Shown here: positions 36,251-48,272 of the stretch, in pieces
Layout of the letters: each line of letters opens with the position of its first letter
Numbering within the stretch: the first letter of the stretch is position 1
Assembly (NCBI GenBank): GCA_905160935.1
Contig: CAJHZI010000629.1
Location: 466,501 to 530,500, forward strand
DNA length: 64,000 nucleotides
Reading direction: 5' to 3'
DNA from: Enchytraeus crypticus
Lineage: Eukaryota; Annelida; Clitellata; Enchytraeida; Enchytraeidae
The notes under the pieces: model-generated
Databases searched by the model: none
What the model was told of the DNA's origin: nothing
The model's input: only the letters and a program-made list of their open reading frames with translations
Position numbers and translations under genes: made by a program

Positions 36251-37151
36251 AACGTAGTTGAGATGGGCTCAAAGTGATCAGCCTTCAAAAGACAAACAGT
36301 TCTAAAGGCAATTTTTTTACAAGAGTATAACAGCGAAATGGCGTCTTGTGTTAGAGGCATTCAAAATTAGAAGAATCTAAGTGTGTTATTGTTCAAGGGG
36401 CTAATAAGCAAGAACTGAATAAATATATAGGAATTCATCTGAAAAAGTCAGATATTTCGAAGTATAGGCTATATAGAAGTTTGATGAAGGCGATACATCT
36501 GAACAACTGGTAAATTCCTTTGTCAAAATACATGTATTAGGCCTTTTAGAGTGCTTGAACAAAGATTTACATAGGAATTTACACATTGGACCTTCAAGTA
36601 CCTAACACGAGATTTAGTATCCAACGTCGATGTTAATTCTAACACTTCAAAATTTTATATTTAGGCAGTGACAAACATTTTCTTGTGGACATTCTCCTAT
36701 TAATATACATTTGCTGATAATAACTAAGTGTCATATTAGCTTATGTGACAGATTATTCTAACTGAAGAGAGAAAACTGTTAATAAAAAAGAATTATATTG
36801 TAGACGAGTTCTATTACCGATGGCCTTGTAAAGACTCCTCATGCATGACCTTATAAGATAATTATATGATAGTGTTTATATACGACTATTATTCTGCTGA
36901 TTTAAAAATTAAAGTTATCAACTTTTACATAATATTTAAAATCAGGATATTAGGTTTGAGATTGAATAATACTTTACCTTAATTTAAGAATCGAAACTAA
37001 ACTTTAATTACGTAAGATTTTAAGAAGGCAATATTATTTTATAAAATGCATTTAGTTAGCCATACAAATTTGTTAAGCCTCATTTTGAAATTGCGGTTTA
37101 ACTGAGAATTATTGAAAATAAAAATCAGGTTCTTTGCTTAAATATGAAAAG

Positions 37152-37196
37152 AAGACTTAAACTGGGATTTAAGGGATTAAAAAGATGATGATGATA
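37152..37196 (+). mobile_element. SINE-GAT tail fragment
   Basis: 'gacttaaactgggatttaag' followed by 'ggattaaaaagatgatgatg' is the SINE-GAT terminus and tail. A SINE-D follows directly. Confidence 0.5.
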
Positions 37197-37209
37197 TTTA
37201 CTTGGGCTG

Positions 37210-37292
37210 AAGCCAGTGGCCATCTCGGTAAAGAAATAGTTTTCGAGTGAAGAAGCTGACTGACGTTAACTTTAGCTTTATCAGTTTTATTT
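37210..37292 (+). mobile_element. SINE-D copy with internal deletion
   Basis: 'agccagtggccatctcggta' (head) is joined to 'ttcgagtgaagaagctgact' and 'gacgttaactttagcttta' (body and end). The B-box region between them is missing. Confidence 0.6.
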
Positions 37293-37549
37293 ACTTTGAC
37301 GTTAGCTGTAACGTGAAATAAAAGTGTTTCTTGCATCATATCTTTATCAAGAAGCGATGCAAATGACGTGCTTCAATTCCGAGATCAACCATCTTTTTCT
37401 GTCGAATTAGACGTCATTTAATTAACTACTCTGCTGTAGCAACGAAAGTTGTGACAGCTTGCTAAAGACCGCATTGAAATTTCTAAGAACATTGCTATAA
37501 GATTGAAGTTGGAATGGATTTTAAATCCATTAAAGCATCCCTGTCCCAG

Positions 37550-37650
37550 CGGATAATGTAGGAGACATCCAGCTGTGATTCGAACCCAGAGTCCAATCGT
37601 TATCAGACATGTCTGAAACCAGCTCAACCATCTGACCGGTGCTTTAAACG
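37550..37650 (-). mobile_element. tRNA-like SINE remnant
   Basis: 'gctgtgattcgaacccagag' is a reversed B-box region (GGGTTCGAATC) followed by 'gctcaaccatctgaccggtg', which resembles a reversed tRNA D-arm/A box. I do not see a proper acceptor stem, so a SINE head or tRNA pseudogene is likelier than a tRNA gene. Confidence 0.4.
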
Positions 37651-38959
37651 AAATTTATTCTCTTCGAAGAAATTGTAGATAGTTTCAAATGCAACGACTG
37701 AACTTAATCCATTAATGTCGGCGATGTTTTATGCATGTAATTGTAATGCTGCTGCACTTACATGACGCTAATGTTGCTTTCTTTTACGCGTGATTAAATA
37801 CAATTGTTTCAATGTAAAGCCTTGCGAGACCAAGCCGCTTAATGATGTCGATTGCTTTAAATGCTGCAGTGCAGGTGAATGAGCTCTGAAATGGATATGA
37901 AGGTTTAATGGCTTTCTAGGGTTAAGCTGCTTGATTCTGGGCTGAGCTCGGTGCTGAAGACGCCTTGAAAAGTCACACTGAATTAATTTGTAAAAAAAAA
38001 TTAAATTTTTACTTTAATTTTTACTCAATTTTCACACAATTGCGTTTTTTGTCAAGTATCAGGCTTCCATTGAAACTAGTAAATTTGTGAATTATAGAGT
38101 GTGAAGAATAGTGTAAATTAGTGGTTGGAGGCTATTATTTTATTAATTTCTAGCAAATACATCCAGTTGTCGGTAGGCTAACTTCATAATTTTCCTGAAT
38201 CTGTCAGAAGTGCAAAACCAGAAGTAAATTTTAAATTGTATGCTTTTTTAGAGATGCAATATTGCTCTCACAAACTTCGAATTTTCGTTGGGTTTGATAT
38301 TGCAATATATATCTTAATATGTTTTAATGACTTTTCAAATGTTAAGCTTCATATTGTAAACAGTTCAAATCAATTTAAGCCAAATGTTGAGTTACTTTAG
38401 TGAATGTGCCGACAAAATTCTTGTTTCTTTAAAGTAGACCACTCGAGTCTAATTTTAGCTGTATATAATGTCGACATTGTCGTGATTGAGAAAGTATTTT
38501 ATGTCAGTTATCTGTTGAAATTAGAATGATTATTTGCGTAGAAAACATATGATACGCCCGAACGAAATAACGAGCATAGGAACGTGTGAAAGAATTAATT
38601 GAGCCACTGTATCTGATATACTCTCTAGCTGCGAATATAAATCGATAACATCAAATTAGATCGGACACTTCGTTTACTAGCACCATCATCATTTTAACAT
38701 CATTACATGATGTATCGATGCACCTGCTTTTCCTGCTATTCACGTTAGACTCCAGTCTCCGCATATTCGTTCAGCTGCTTTTTAGATGGAAATTAATGAA
38801 CAGTTACATAGACAAGTCTATTTTAGTTATATCAGTACTTAGCCTTCGTGTTTACCTATAAACTCTATAGTAAGCCTTTATATTTCCCCGTAGGCCTATA
38901 TGCCTATATATTTCCTACTGTATCAATAAAAACAGTTGAAATTACGCAAGGCGATTATT

Positions 38960-39205
38960 TTAATACTAGCACTATTGGCATTATTAGCAGGCCTATCACT
39001 ATAGCTTATAACGGTATTGGCATATTAATATTACTGTAGCTACTAGCAGTATTACCTTTACTAATAGTACTATATCCACTAGCCGTATTGGAACTACTAA
39101 TACTAGCCTATTTTATAGCTACTTTCAGTATTATAATTACTAATACTACTACAGTTACTATTGTAGTAATACTAGCATTACTAATACTACTATATATCTA
39201 CTAAT
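38960..39205. repeat. Degenerate TACTA / GCAGTATTA repeat region
   Basis: Low-complexity stretch of ACTAATACTA, TATTACTA and related words with no stable period. Confidence 0.6.
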
Positions 39206-39583
39206 AAAAAGCATTGCTGGTTGTATGGTATCATTAGAGAATTTATCATCATCTACTATTCGCAAACAAAAGCATAATGAGAATCGGACTGATTTAATTG
39301 TCCTTGCTGATTCTACATGTAGTTGCTGCTATAATTGAACAAGGTAATCAGCTAGATAGACTCTATATCGCTCTTACTGACGACTATTTATTTGTGTCTT
39401 GACTGATCTAAACTTACTTACGTTTGTGTGTTGATTCACGATACAAATTAATAAACATAGTTCTCTTTCTCTCTTTCTATCTCGCTCTCTGTCCGTTTTT
39501 CATTTGTTGATGTTTGTTTATCTTTCTAAATAATAGCATGTAAAGTGCAATGAGATCTCTTTAGTCTGAAAATGATATAAAAC

Positions 39584-39888
39584 TGAGGCTTTTCTCTAGG
39601 CTGCACTTAATTGTAATAAGTGTGGCCTAATTGTATTAAGTGAGGCTTTTCTCTAGGCTACACTTAATTGCATTCAATGAGGTTTTTCTCTAGGCTGCAC
39701 TTAATTGTATTAAGTGAGGTTTTCTCTAGGCTACACTTAATTGCATTCAATGAGGTTTTTATCTAGGCTGCACATAATTCTATTGAGTGAGACGTGTCTC
39801 TAGGCTGCACTTAATTGCATTCAATGAGGTTTTTCTCTAAGCTGCCCTTAATTGTATTAAGTGAGGTTTTCTCTAGGCTGCCCTTATT
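39584..39888. repeat. 37-bp minisatellite, 8 copies in alternating pairs
   Basis: Unit: TGAGGTTTTTCTCTAGG, then CTGCACTTAATTG, then either TATTAAG or CATTCAA. The two unit types largely alternate, giving a 73-74 bp higher-order period. Units of the TATTAAG type contain a perfect inverted repeat CACTTAAT-TGT-ATTAAGTG. Confidence 0.85.
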
Positions 39889-40107
39889 GACAGGAATCGA
39901 TCAATCCGATGTTCGATACTTAATGTGTGCCACAGCAGCTGCTTCCAATCTACTTCCGTTCTCTATTCCATTGAATCCATGTTGACATTTACCTATCGAT
40001 TCATTGATTATCTTCTTTCGTGTACTATGCTTTGCTCTATGTCTACCTATGAGGTTGCTTTGCCAGCTAAGCTGATGAGTGAAATTTACAGTTAATTATG
40101 CAATTAT

Positions 40108-40108
40108 A

Positions 40109-40149
<41 letters not shown>

Positions 40150-40169
40150 TGTATATATATATATACATG

Positions 40170-40220
<51 letters not shown>

Positions 40221-40268
40221 CATGTATATTATATATATACAGGTCATATATATATATATGCATGTATA
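40108..40268. repeat. (TA)n array with TACATGTA interruptions
   Basis: About 160 bp. TACATGTA occurs near 40164 and 40218, and GCATGTATA near 40259. Confidence 0.95.
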
Positions 40269-41671
40269 CAGTAGAACTGAATTGCGTAGTAGTAAATAAA
40301 TAGTTGAGACAATTTTGCGAATCAAAATCTGCTAAATTTACTCGTCTAATTAATATTAATTACAAACAGATAAATAATTATTAAAAATATAAATAATAAT
40401 TAATAATGGTAACTAATAATAATCAATTTATAGAACAATTAATTATGCATAATGACAGTAAGGCATTATGTTGAGTTTGTGCCATATTGTTAATTTATCG
40501 AATTATTAGAATAAAATTCAAAAGCTCAAACTGCTGAAAATCGACATGTCTAGAACAAAATTATCACTGCAAAATCACCCAAGATGAATTTAGTGGCATA
40601 TCATGCAGGCGTACTAGTTGTGGTATATTTAGTTATTAATTTTCAGAAAACATAAATAATAATATTTAAAATCAATATTGTTTGATAATATTGTATTCAA
40701 AACTTTATTTCAAAACATATAAACATCTATGTTTGAAGTAACCTTTCTGTTTTATTCACTATTAATTAACTTTAATTTTTATAAATGTTTAATAATATTT
40801 GGATAGGCAACCGCAACAGCTTTGAATAAAAAAAATCCACAGAATGTTGGAAGGTTATTCATAAATCCACGCCAGCGGCCATCAGTGCGCTCTAGAAGAC
40901 AAAGCTTACTATTAACCATGAATGGTAAATTGCAAATAACCAAAGCAACACTAAAAAAGTAAACTTTGTAAACATATTCTGTTATCATGTGCGCAACCAT
41001 ACGACTTTAATATTATTTTTTATTTGAAATAAGGCCAACTTCATGACTTTAAGATATATTAAATTGCGAGCTTATTATGACTCCATGTGTGCTCTTATTT
41101 GAGAAAACAATACGGGCTCCTACGCGATCGTTACGTTACTATTTATTGATGAAGCACCAGTCGTTAAATGTCTACTGAATATTGTAGTTTCTGCTTTCCA
41201 TTTATTTGCCTTGGAAGCTTTCATCGGTACATAAACAATTAGGCTTTCAAACTGCAGGGAGACTTTCATATACTATTACTCAAATTTACAGTTTTTAAAT
41301 TTTAAACAAACTAGTTTCTAAGCTAACTTAGGTCTATTCTTATTGACCCTTTACTGTTACATTGTTGATGTACATCTTTTCACTGAAATATTGAATGTTA
41401 AATTTTTCGGTATTGATATTTTCAATAGTTAAAGTAGGGCAAACGCTGGAGAACTGTGTTCCCATAGTTCTCATTTTGTTCTGAGGTGCGTTCCCCTGCT
41501 ATAGGGCCCAAAGTAGATACAAGGAGACCTGTAAAAACATTGCAGGGGAGCCCGACAAATTTTGACTTTCCCCCTAGCTCTTAATCCCCACTTTAACCAC
41601 TGGCTATTTTATGAAGAAAGTCTCAAAACCACTTTCATAAATAGTCAGTTGTAATGTTATAGGCTACAGCC

Positions 41672-41772
41672 AAAGTGTAGCATCAGTTTCATGACAGTGA
41701 CGGAGAGAGAACTAGATTTGAGCCATGCGCCTATCGATCCGCATTTGGACAACTTACCCGCAGGCTACCGAC
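41672..41772 (-). mobile_element. SINE-D-like copy, strongly diverged
   Basis: 'agtttcatgacagtgacgg', 'actagatttgagccatgcgc', 'cgatccgcatttggacaact' follow the order of reversed SINE-D copies. It lies 250 bp upstream of the Ig exon. Confidence 0.45.
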
Positions 41773-42017
41773 TCATCATATATGCATATCCTCTGTCTGC
41801 TAATCCAGTTTTCATAGTTGCAGCAGTTGGTTGCCCGAATTTTAATTTTTGATAATACCTGGCAAACAAGCGACGATAGATTGTTAACCCATCCGACCAA
41901 TTCTCTGAAAATACCATTCTGGTAGAGAGAACCAAAAGTATAAATTGCCTTAACTTTAAATTATAATTTAAAACATAATTCATCTTATCAACCGATTTGC
42001 TCATTTTATACTTACAG

Positions 42018-42365
42018 TTAACCTTGGTACAATCTCTGCCACGGACCCTTCCATCCCTCGCATCATCGAGCATCCTGAGGATCAGTATGTCGTTAGGAAC
42101 GAGCCAGCCACGATGAACTGCAAGGCGGAGGGCGAACCTGACCCGGTGGTGTCCTGGTATCGTAACGGCGAGCCGGTCATCACAGCCAACGACAACCCGG
42201 CCTCTCATCGCATGCTGCTGCCCAGCGGTCAGCTCTTCTTCCTCAGGGTCATCTATAGCCGGTCATCGATAAGGTCATCTGACGTAGGGGTCTACTACTG
42301 CAATGCTACCAACCCAAAGACTGGAGTCAGCGCTATCAGCAGGAATGCCTCACTTCTGATTGCAA
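42018..42365 (+). CDS. robo: Roundabout homologue, exon encoding immunoglobulin domain 1 (Slit-binding)
   Basis: The 348-nt exon runs from the acceptor CTTACAG to the donor A|GTAAGT and is phase 1-1, typical of Ig exons. It reads VNLGTISATDPS, then PRIIEHPEDQYVVRNEPATM, NCKAEGEPDPVVSWYRNGEP, SHRMLLPSGQLFFLR and GVYYCNATNP to NASLLIA. Counted from the candidate start at 19547, the disulphide cysteines are residues 52 and 112 and the core tryptophan is 64. PRI.EHP, EPAT.NCKAEG, SHRMLLPSG.LFFLR and NASL are hallmarks of Robo Ig1, the main contact for the second leucine-rich domain of Slit in known Robo receptors. Two N-glycosylation sequons (NAT, NAS) are present. The stretch before DVGVYYC (SSIRSSD) is about two residues longer than in familiar Robos. 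The exon is GC-rich against its surroundings. Ig2 onward, fibronectin repeats, membrane helix and tail are not in the window. Confidence 0.93.
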
Positions 42366-42377
42366 GTAAGTAGATGT

Positions 42378-42446
42378 AATAGTAATAGTAATAGTAGTAA
42401 TAATAATAATAATAATAATAATAATAGTAGTAGTAGAAGTAGTAGC

Positions 42447-42502
<56 letters not shown>

Positions 42503-42585
42503 AGTAATAATAATATTAATAATAATAATAATAATAATAACAATAATAATAATAATAACTACAAAATAATAATAATAATAAGTTG
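42378..42585. repeat. (TAA)n/(TAG)n trinucleotide array next to the robo donor
   Basis: Starts within about 15 bp of the donor site. Blocks of TAA, then about 20 TAG units, then TAA again, with a few CAA and CTA variants. Open frames on both strands here (poly-Ser, poly-Tyr) are artefacts. Confidence 0.95.
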
Positions 42586-42859
42586 ATAAGTTGATGTTTG
42601 AGGACCAGCGCCATTACTGATGATAAGCGGGAAAAATCTTTTCTGTGGCAGCGACTGTCTATTGCTCTCCAGCGATTCAATGCAGTCTGCTTCAGTGGCA
42701 CTTTGGCTAAAGCGTCTTCCCAGAGTGCAGATGAATTATTTTTTCGCTTTTTTAAAACTTTTAATTAAATAAAGTCTCTTTTATCTTATTGTTAGCCCAG
42801 GGCCCTTTACAGCCCAGGGCAATAAAAAAAAATTTAAAAAAATAATAATAATAACCTCC

Positions 42860-43121
42860 TACAATTTCTATAGCGATGTCATGGCCGGTGTCCGGTCTTC
42901 GAGGCCGCTTTACAGTTTCTTGGCAAGTTATTATTAATCCTTTCCATGGTTAATCATATCTTTGCTATTGGGAGCGCCAACAGGCAGCATGCTACGATAC
43001 AAGATTAACCTTCCATAGGCCAAAGGGGATATTCATCATTACTTGACTGACCTGAGCTTTGAACTCAGGCCACTTGTATCCGAGGCGAACACTCCAACCG
43101 TTACGCCATATCCCCTCCCCA
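42860..43121 (-). mobile_element. SINE-C copy, full length, with (TTA)n tail
   Basis: Minus strand: 'ggatatggcgtaacggttgg' (A-box region), B box GAGTTCAAAGCTC, body 'aggttaatcttgtatcgtag', 'aagatatgattaaccatgg', 'gtaaagcggcctcgaagacc', 'gctatagaaattgt', then a (TTA)n tail (42840-42858 on +). Same architecture as the copy at 5889. The tail identifies its 3' end and suggests a LINE partner different from LINE-alpha. Confidence 0.8.
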
Positions 43122-43125
43122 TATG

Positions 43126-43170
43126 ACGACAGTTAGAGCTCTACTGTGGCCGGTGACAACATCGAGCAGT
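43126..43170 (-). mobile_element. LINE-beta 3' hairpin relic
   Basis: 'agagctctactgtggccgg' and 'tgacaacatcgagcagt' match the reversed hairpin of 33266-33299 in worn form. It abuts the head of the SINE-C copy. Confidence 0.45.
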
Positions 43171-43313
43171 AAATATCTGAATATCTAAATTATCTGTATT
43201 AGATTATTATTAGATGATGTCAGTGTTGCTTCCGATATAATGCTGAAGAAATTATGGAGGATACTTAAATAAAGTATTGAATGTCTTAAGATCGTAGTGG
43301 GTAGAAGTGTTAG

Positions 43314-43520
43314 CTGACGTCATGAAGTTTTAAATGACAGATCCGAAGGTAAATTGAACATTTTGGGTTAGATTCTAGGCTCGTTGATCTGAAACTAAAA
43401 TCTTGGACATTCGCAGGACTGGTTATACGGAAAATGTATTAATTTGCCCATCGGTTTTATTATGTAGTATTAATGGTGATAGATATCAACATGATCGGTT
43501 ACTTCACTATAAAGCGTGCT
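43314..43520 (+). mobile_element. SINE-A copy, diverged
   Basis: 'gacgtcatgaagttttaaat', 'gatctgaaactaaaatctt', 'ggacattcgcaggactggtt' and 'gatagatatcaacatgatcg' follow SINE-A in forward order. The B box is decayed (gttagattctagg). Confidence 0.65.
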
Positions 43521-46025
43521 CTTTAATATTATTATTCATATTTAATATTAAATTTTTATATTATCTATTCTATTCAATGATGTTCTGCATTGTTTCCGAT
43601 GTAATGCGGAGGAAATTAAATAGGATGCTTCACGCGTAGAAAGAGGCGACTAATCGAGAGCTGCGAAACAATGTAAATTCAGCTTAAAAATCTTAGTATT
43701 AGGCTGTATCATATTCACAATAGTTATGCTAAATTTAAGTGAATCTGCTTAAGATTGAACTTACTAATCAATGGTTTACTCACTAGGAGCCGTTGTAGCC
43801 GAATGACTACATGTATGCATGTTCCGAAGATGTTCCTTTTTGCAAAACACCAAAATCGTTTCATGATTTAATATATCATCTTTAACCTAATGATATGTTT
43901 AGATACCTCTAATAAATATTGAAATTCAAATATTTTTGTTACTATTGAGCCCCTTTAACTCAGCAGAAAGGCTATGATATTGTTTTTGTGATCTTCTACA
44001 TATATTCCATTAAATATTTTCTGTATGGCAAAAATTCCTTAAGTTATCTTCTCGTATATTCTACAGTGTTCTTTAATATTCTAGAATACTCATTTATTGG
44101 TGTTTTATAGCATAAAAGCATGCAATTTGGCATCAAGTTGAAGTAGAAATATCGCATAATGTTGTATGCCTGGACGCAGATGGGTTGCTTGGACTCGGAC
44201 GTCCATTCCTAACTGTCCAGTATAACTGGATTATCAGGTTGACGAATAGTCACCGATACACTTATCCGAGACACTGTAATGGCTATGTGGAAACTTCCAT
44301 CTCTGTCTACGAACCGTTCCTATGTTTGCTTTACGGTACTTCAGTAACATCTTTACTTCTTTACTTCGGTAACTATTTGTGGACCATATTTGATCTCCAG
44401 GGAGACCAGCCAAATTTAGGATCTCTTCCATCTCTTTAACTTAGATTTTTAAACTTTCTTTGCTTGGATTCAGTTTTAAGTCAACTGTTTAGGCCCACTG
44501 ATACGTGGTTAGTGATGGGTAAAAAATGGCGTCAATTATTTTTAATGAGACATTTAACACCTTTATTACAATTATATATTTTATATAAAAGGTTCTTCTG
44601 CGAATGATCTTGCAGTTGAGGGGTCAGCCTTGTGTTGCAAATTTCTAATTACTGGAAATCAATGCTTAACGGTAAAATTGCCATCCTAAATAGCAACCTG
44701 TATATAATTAGATTTATATGGAATTGTTTTAATCGCTTAAATCAGATCATGAAAGAATTAAATGTCTATTGATTCGTATTGATACTGTCAATATATGCAA
44801 TGTAGATATACTTCAACTCAAAATATAAACTTAGTAAAACAAAGGCTCGATTTTATTAAATGTTTAAATTTACCTTTTCCTTTTCTGTATAGTAAAGCAC
44901 GATACTCAATTTCTCGTAAGTAGTAAATAGGGCCTACTCCTTTTTACGTGATAGTCGCATATCAATATGACCCGGTGGAAACCTTACAGCGGGGCTTGCA
45001 TGTTGCGACTCAGACTCGTCAAACTCTCAAATCATGGCATTTGAATATAACATATATTCAAGAAAGTAATTCCACGTAATAGTGTGACGAAAAATTGTCA
45101 AGGTTGAACGATATAGAAAATAGGAAATAAGTAAACAGACGCTAGAATGTGAAGGCCGGACGCAGTTTGTTGACAAGCAAATGCTGTTTTTGCATTGCCG
45201 ATCCTTGCAGATTGATTTTAAAAGCACAAACTAATAGTTTTCAATGTGTTTGTGTCTTATTAGTAGATAGGAAATGGTAAAATGTTTTTCGTCCGGATTA
45301 ATTACCAGCTTCTATGAGGTTAATGCCGATATAAATGTTAATTTAAGGAACATTTTATAATTTTTCGTGTATTTATCATTAAGTTCAATGCATTGTTTGT
45401 CAACAAACAACTGTCAGCTGGAGCGTCGTCACGTGAACTATGACCTAATGATTTTTAGATTACTAAAATACTAAAATCGACAATTACTGACAATTAGATT
45501 GAGCATGAATTTGTGTATTTTCTCGTCTGTGTGCCTATTTCTATGTGTCAGCCTATGTCTTTGTGTCCTTACGTTTGAGGATACATCAGCAACAGGCTAT
45601 GAATCCCCTCCCTTGTCCCCCGTTCTCTACCCCCTCACCACTCAAATATGCATCAACCATCCTGACCTTGTCTGCCACTTCTATCCGCAATCTTTCCCTT
45701 GCACGGTATCCTCGGTCCCACAGATCCCAATCCGAGAAATCCCGATGAGCACCTGCGCCATCAACCCGAGCCGATAGTCCAAACGGATCGTAAAAGTGAA
45801 GCTGAAAATCCAACAAATTGTTCCCTGTAAAGTGCTGACTGCATAATGAAGTACCGTCGAAATTTAAGATGTTTAGATTGTTGGAAGCTTGGTTTTATGT
45901 CCCATTTGCTTTTACTGTCTGTTTCTATTACTGAAACTTCTGCTCAATATTCTAATTCTTGTATCCTCGAATAGATTTAGGTTCTTGATAGAGTATAACG
46001 ACGCGTTTTTCGTCGATTTCGGAGC

Positions 46026-46026
<1 letters not shown>

Positions 46027-46065
<39 letters not shown>

Positions 46066-46070
46066 TGTAT
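46027..46070. repeat. (TA)n microsatellite
   Basis: About twenty TA units followed by CTGTATATGTA. Confidence 0.95.
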
Positions 46071-46273
46071 ATGTATCATATAGCTTACATTTATGTACAC
46101 AACTACACGTGTACATAATTACTTCTACAGCCTATTTATCAGAAAAGATCATTAAGAATATTTCCTTCTTAACCAAAGCATCCAAATATGTTGAAATGCA
46201 ATAATGCCTCAAAGAACATCAATACTGTCGAAATATATTCACATAAATGTTCAGCATATAATAAATATTGTTA

Positions 46274-46410
46274 AAGCTGGTAAATATAATGTTAACGTCA
46301 GTTTCCTCACTCGAAAGCGATGTCAGTGATAGGCGAGTCCAGGATTTGAACCACACACATACTGATCAGCAGACGAATGTTTTACTGATTTCGCCACCTG
46401 TTCCGACTCA
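46274..46410 (-). mobile_element. SINE-D copy
   Basis: Begins 'aaagctggtaaatataatgt', then 'taacgtcagtttcctcactc', 'gaaagcgatgtcagtgatag', reversed B box (gatttgaaccac) and 'ttcgccacctgttcc' at the head end. Well preserved body. Confidence 0.8.
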
Positions 46411-46667
46411 GATTTTATTATTTCAATTACTGTGTTTAGCCTTAGAATATCTTACTTTGTCATGCTAAGTGGATTCATACTTAGTTGGCGTCTGTTTTTC
46501 TTAATTAGGCCGTTATGTTTTATTATGTTCATAAAATACAGTATATTGACTCAGTCCATTAAATTTTCTAGCTGTAGTTCCTTCTTATTAGTTCGACCTC
46601 CAACCTTTTTCATTTCCATTGGTCTACTAAATTTTGTTACGTCTTTTCAACTGTTACATAAAACGGC

Positions 46668-46733
46668 TGATACATATAGACTGATACATATACAGTAGAC
46701 TGATACATATAGACTGATATATTTGGACTGATG
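46668..46733. repeat. Short tandem repeat ACTGATACATATAG, about 5 copies
   Basis: Imperfect 14-20 bp units with CAGT insertions. Confidence 0.7.
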
Positions 46734-47139
46734 AATGAAACTGACTCAAGGTTCTGCCTTCGCTCATTTTTATGTTGTAATTCGCAAATTAATATAAAAT
46801 TTAATGGCTATGTGAAATGTGTATCCAATTCGATGTTATATGCTTCAGATATTTTTCTTGGAAACAGACACGAAATCGAGTAATTATTTCAAATTTATAT
46901 TCTAAAATCAAAGAAAGTTTTCTTTGAGATAATATTAGTTATCGCAAGCAATGATTAGAGCGCAAAATGACTGCACTAATAGCTTCAAGGTATTTCCTAT
47001 TCAAGGTTTAGTAAATTAGTATGGGTGATCTCATTTCGGATTTTTGTCATCTCTCAAAACCAACAGTTGCAGGAAAAGCATGTGGAGGTCACTGACATTT
47101 CTATTATGAAACGAACTGCCCTCCTTGTATGACCGAGCT

Positions 47140-47260
47140 AGTACTGCCTTTGAGTTATGAGCAGGAGGCCAGGAGTTCGAAAACCAATCGGATTGTTGTG
47201 ACAGTTACGAGAGAGTACTGAAGCAGATGTTAAGCTTAGCTTTACGGCATTTACATAGAG
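47140..47260 (+). mobile_element. tRNA-like SINE remnant
   Basis: 'gagctagtactgcctttgag' and 'gccaggagttcgaaaacc' resemble an A-box/B-box head; 'gttaagcttagcttta' resembles the SINE-D end. Assignment is weak. Confidence 0.4.
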
Positions 47261-48217
47261 GCAAGTTATATTATAGCCGAATATATTGTGGTCTATGCAG
47301 TTGGTCAAACGTGCCTTTATTAGAAACATTCAGTTTCAGACAAACGAAAATTTCTAAACCTAACAGTTGCTTACACTGGAATGATTACTGAATAATTACA
47401 GGAAAACTACAAGATCTCGAGCGAGAATACTGAATAATATACTGCATGTGTATTAGAGTAAAGCAATAAACAATGTATGCTCTTAAAGCTTTGCATAGAA
47501 ACCATTCTTAGCTAAATAAATCCTGTAAGAATCTGGTAGGACTAAAGGCTTCTAGTAGGCCTATTTATTCCTCTCCTAGCCCTATCCATTCTAGATGTAA
47601 CACATTTCTCTTTAAGACATCCTCCATTATTCTCCATTACTATATCTTCTCCAGTTCTGAATTCTCTACTACTTTCACAAATCTGTCATGGCTTCCCTTG
47701 AGGTGTCAGTGTACGGTGTCCCGTGAGACTCGAACAATATTTCAGGCCCGTTCTCAGAACATGAAATATGAATTTGCTTCCAGTCGCTTCGTGCATTAGA
47801 GTGTATCCGCGGCGGCTGTGGATACTGTGGAGAGATGTGAAAGCACTGTAATTTAGACGATCAGAGTGCGGCTGAATAAAATGAAATATTAGGTACATTT
47901 ATTTGAAGTTGGAGAGAGAGACAGCGAGGAATCTACAAGTGTGCAGGTTGCAGTGAAATATTGGAGGCATTTATTAGGAGTTGGTGAGGAAAGATCATGA
48001 AATGCTATTACATTATTACAGTATTACAGGATTACTTCCATATAAACTCTATACCATTTCGGTTTTGGAAACTCTTTAGTTAAATGTTTCAAATTTCTTT
48101 GCAGACACAGTAGTATGTAATATTTAAGATGGAGTAAAAGATTAATTGTTTGAATTCGAATTAAATCAATTGGGCTGAATCTAAGTAAAGTATTCTTATA
48201 ACTATCTGTCTTTCTCA

Positions 48218-48226
48218 CTCTCTTTC

Positions 48227-48257
<31 letters not shown>

Positions 48258-48272
48258 CTCTCTCTCTCTCAC
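48218..48272. repeat. (TTTC)n/(TC)n microsatellite
   Basis: Clean TTTC units followed by TC units. Confidence 0.9.

Larger units (their letters stand above)
19599..42017 (+). other. Putative robo intron 1 (22.4 kb)
   Basis: Bounded by GTATGT at 19599 and the acceptor TTTTATACTTACAG ending at 42017. It is filled with repeats listed below. Stretches without a recognised element include about 19850-20460, 20530-21150, 21900-23480, 26050-27500, 29650-31070, 31150-32250, 33330-33840, 34815-35250, 36260-37150, 37640-38950, 40270-41670. I see no additional Ig-, fibronectin- or kinase-like exon inside. The assignment depends on the signal-peptide exon being right. Confidence 0.5.

Noticed and set aside
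41765-42208. 147-codon minus-strand open frame
   Set aside because: It overlaps the Robo Ig1 exon in antisense and has no recognisable domain; the + strand reading is clearly the real one.
42295-42701. Poly-Tyr, poly-Ser and poly-Asn open frames
   Set aside because: Translations of the TAA/TAG trinucleotide array.
45499-45777. Open frame starting with a hydrophobic cysteine-rich leader as a secreted peptide gene
   Set aside because: The leader is low-complexity (CVSLCLCV), the remainder matches nothing I know, overlapping frames on both strands are open too, and there is no splice or signal context beyond chance.
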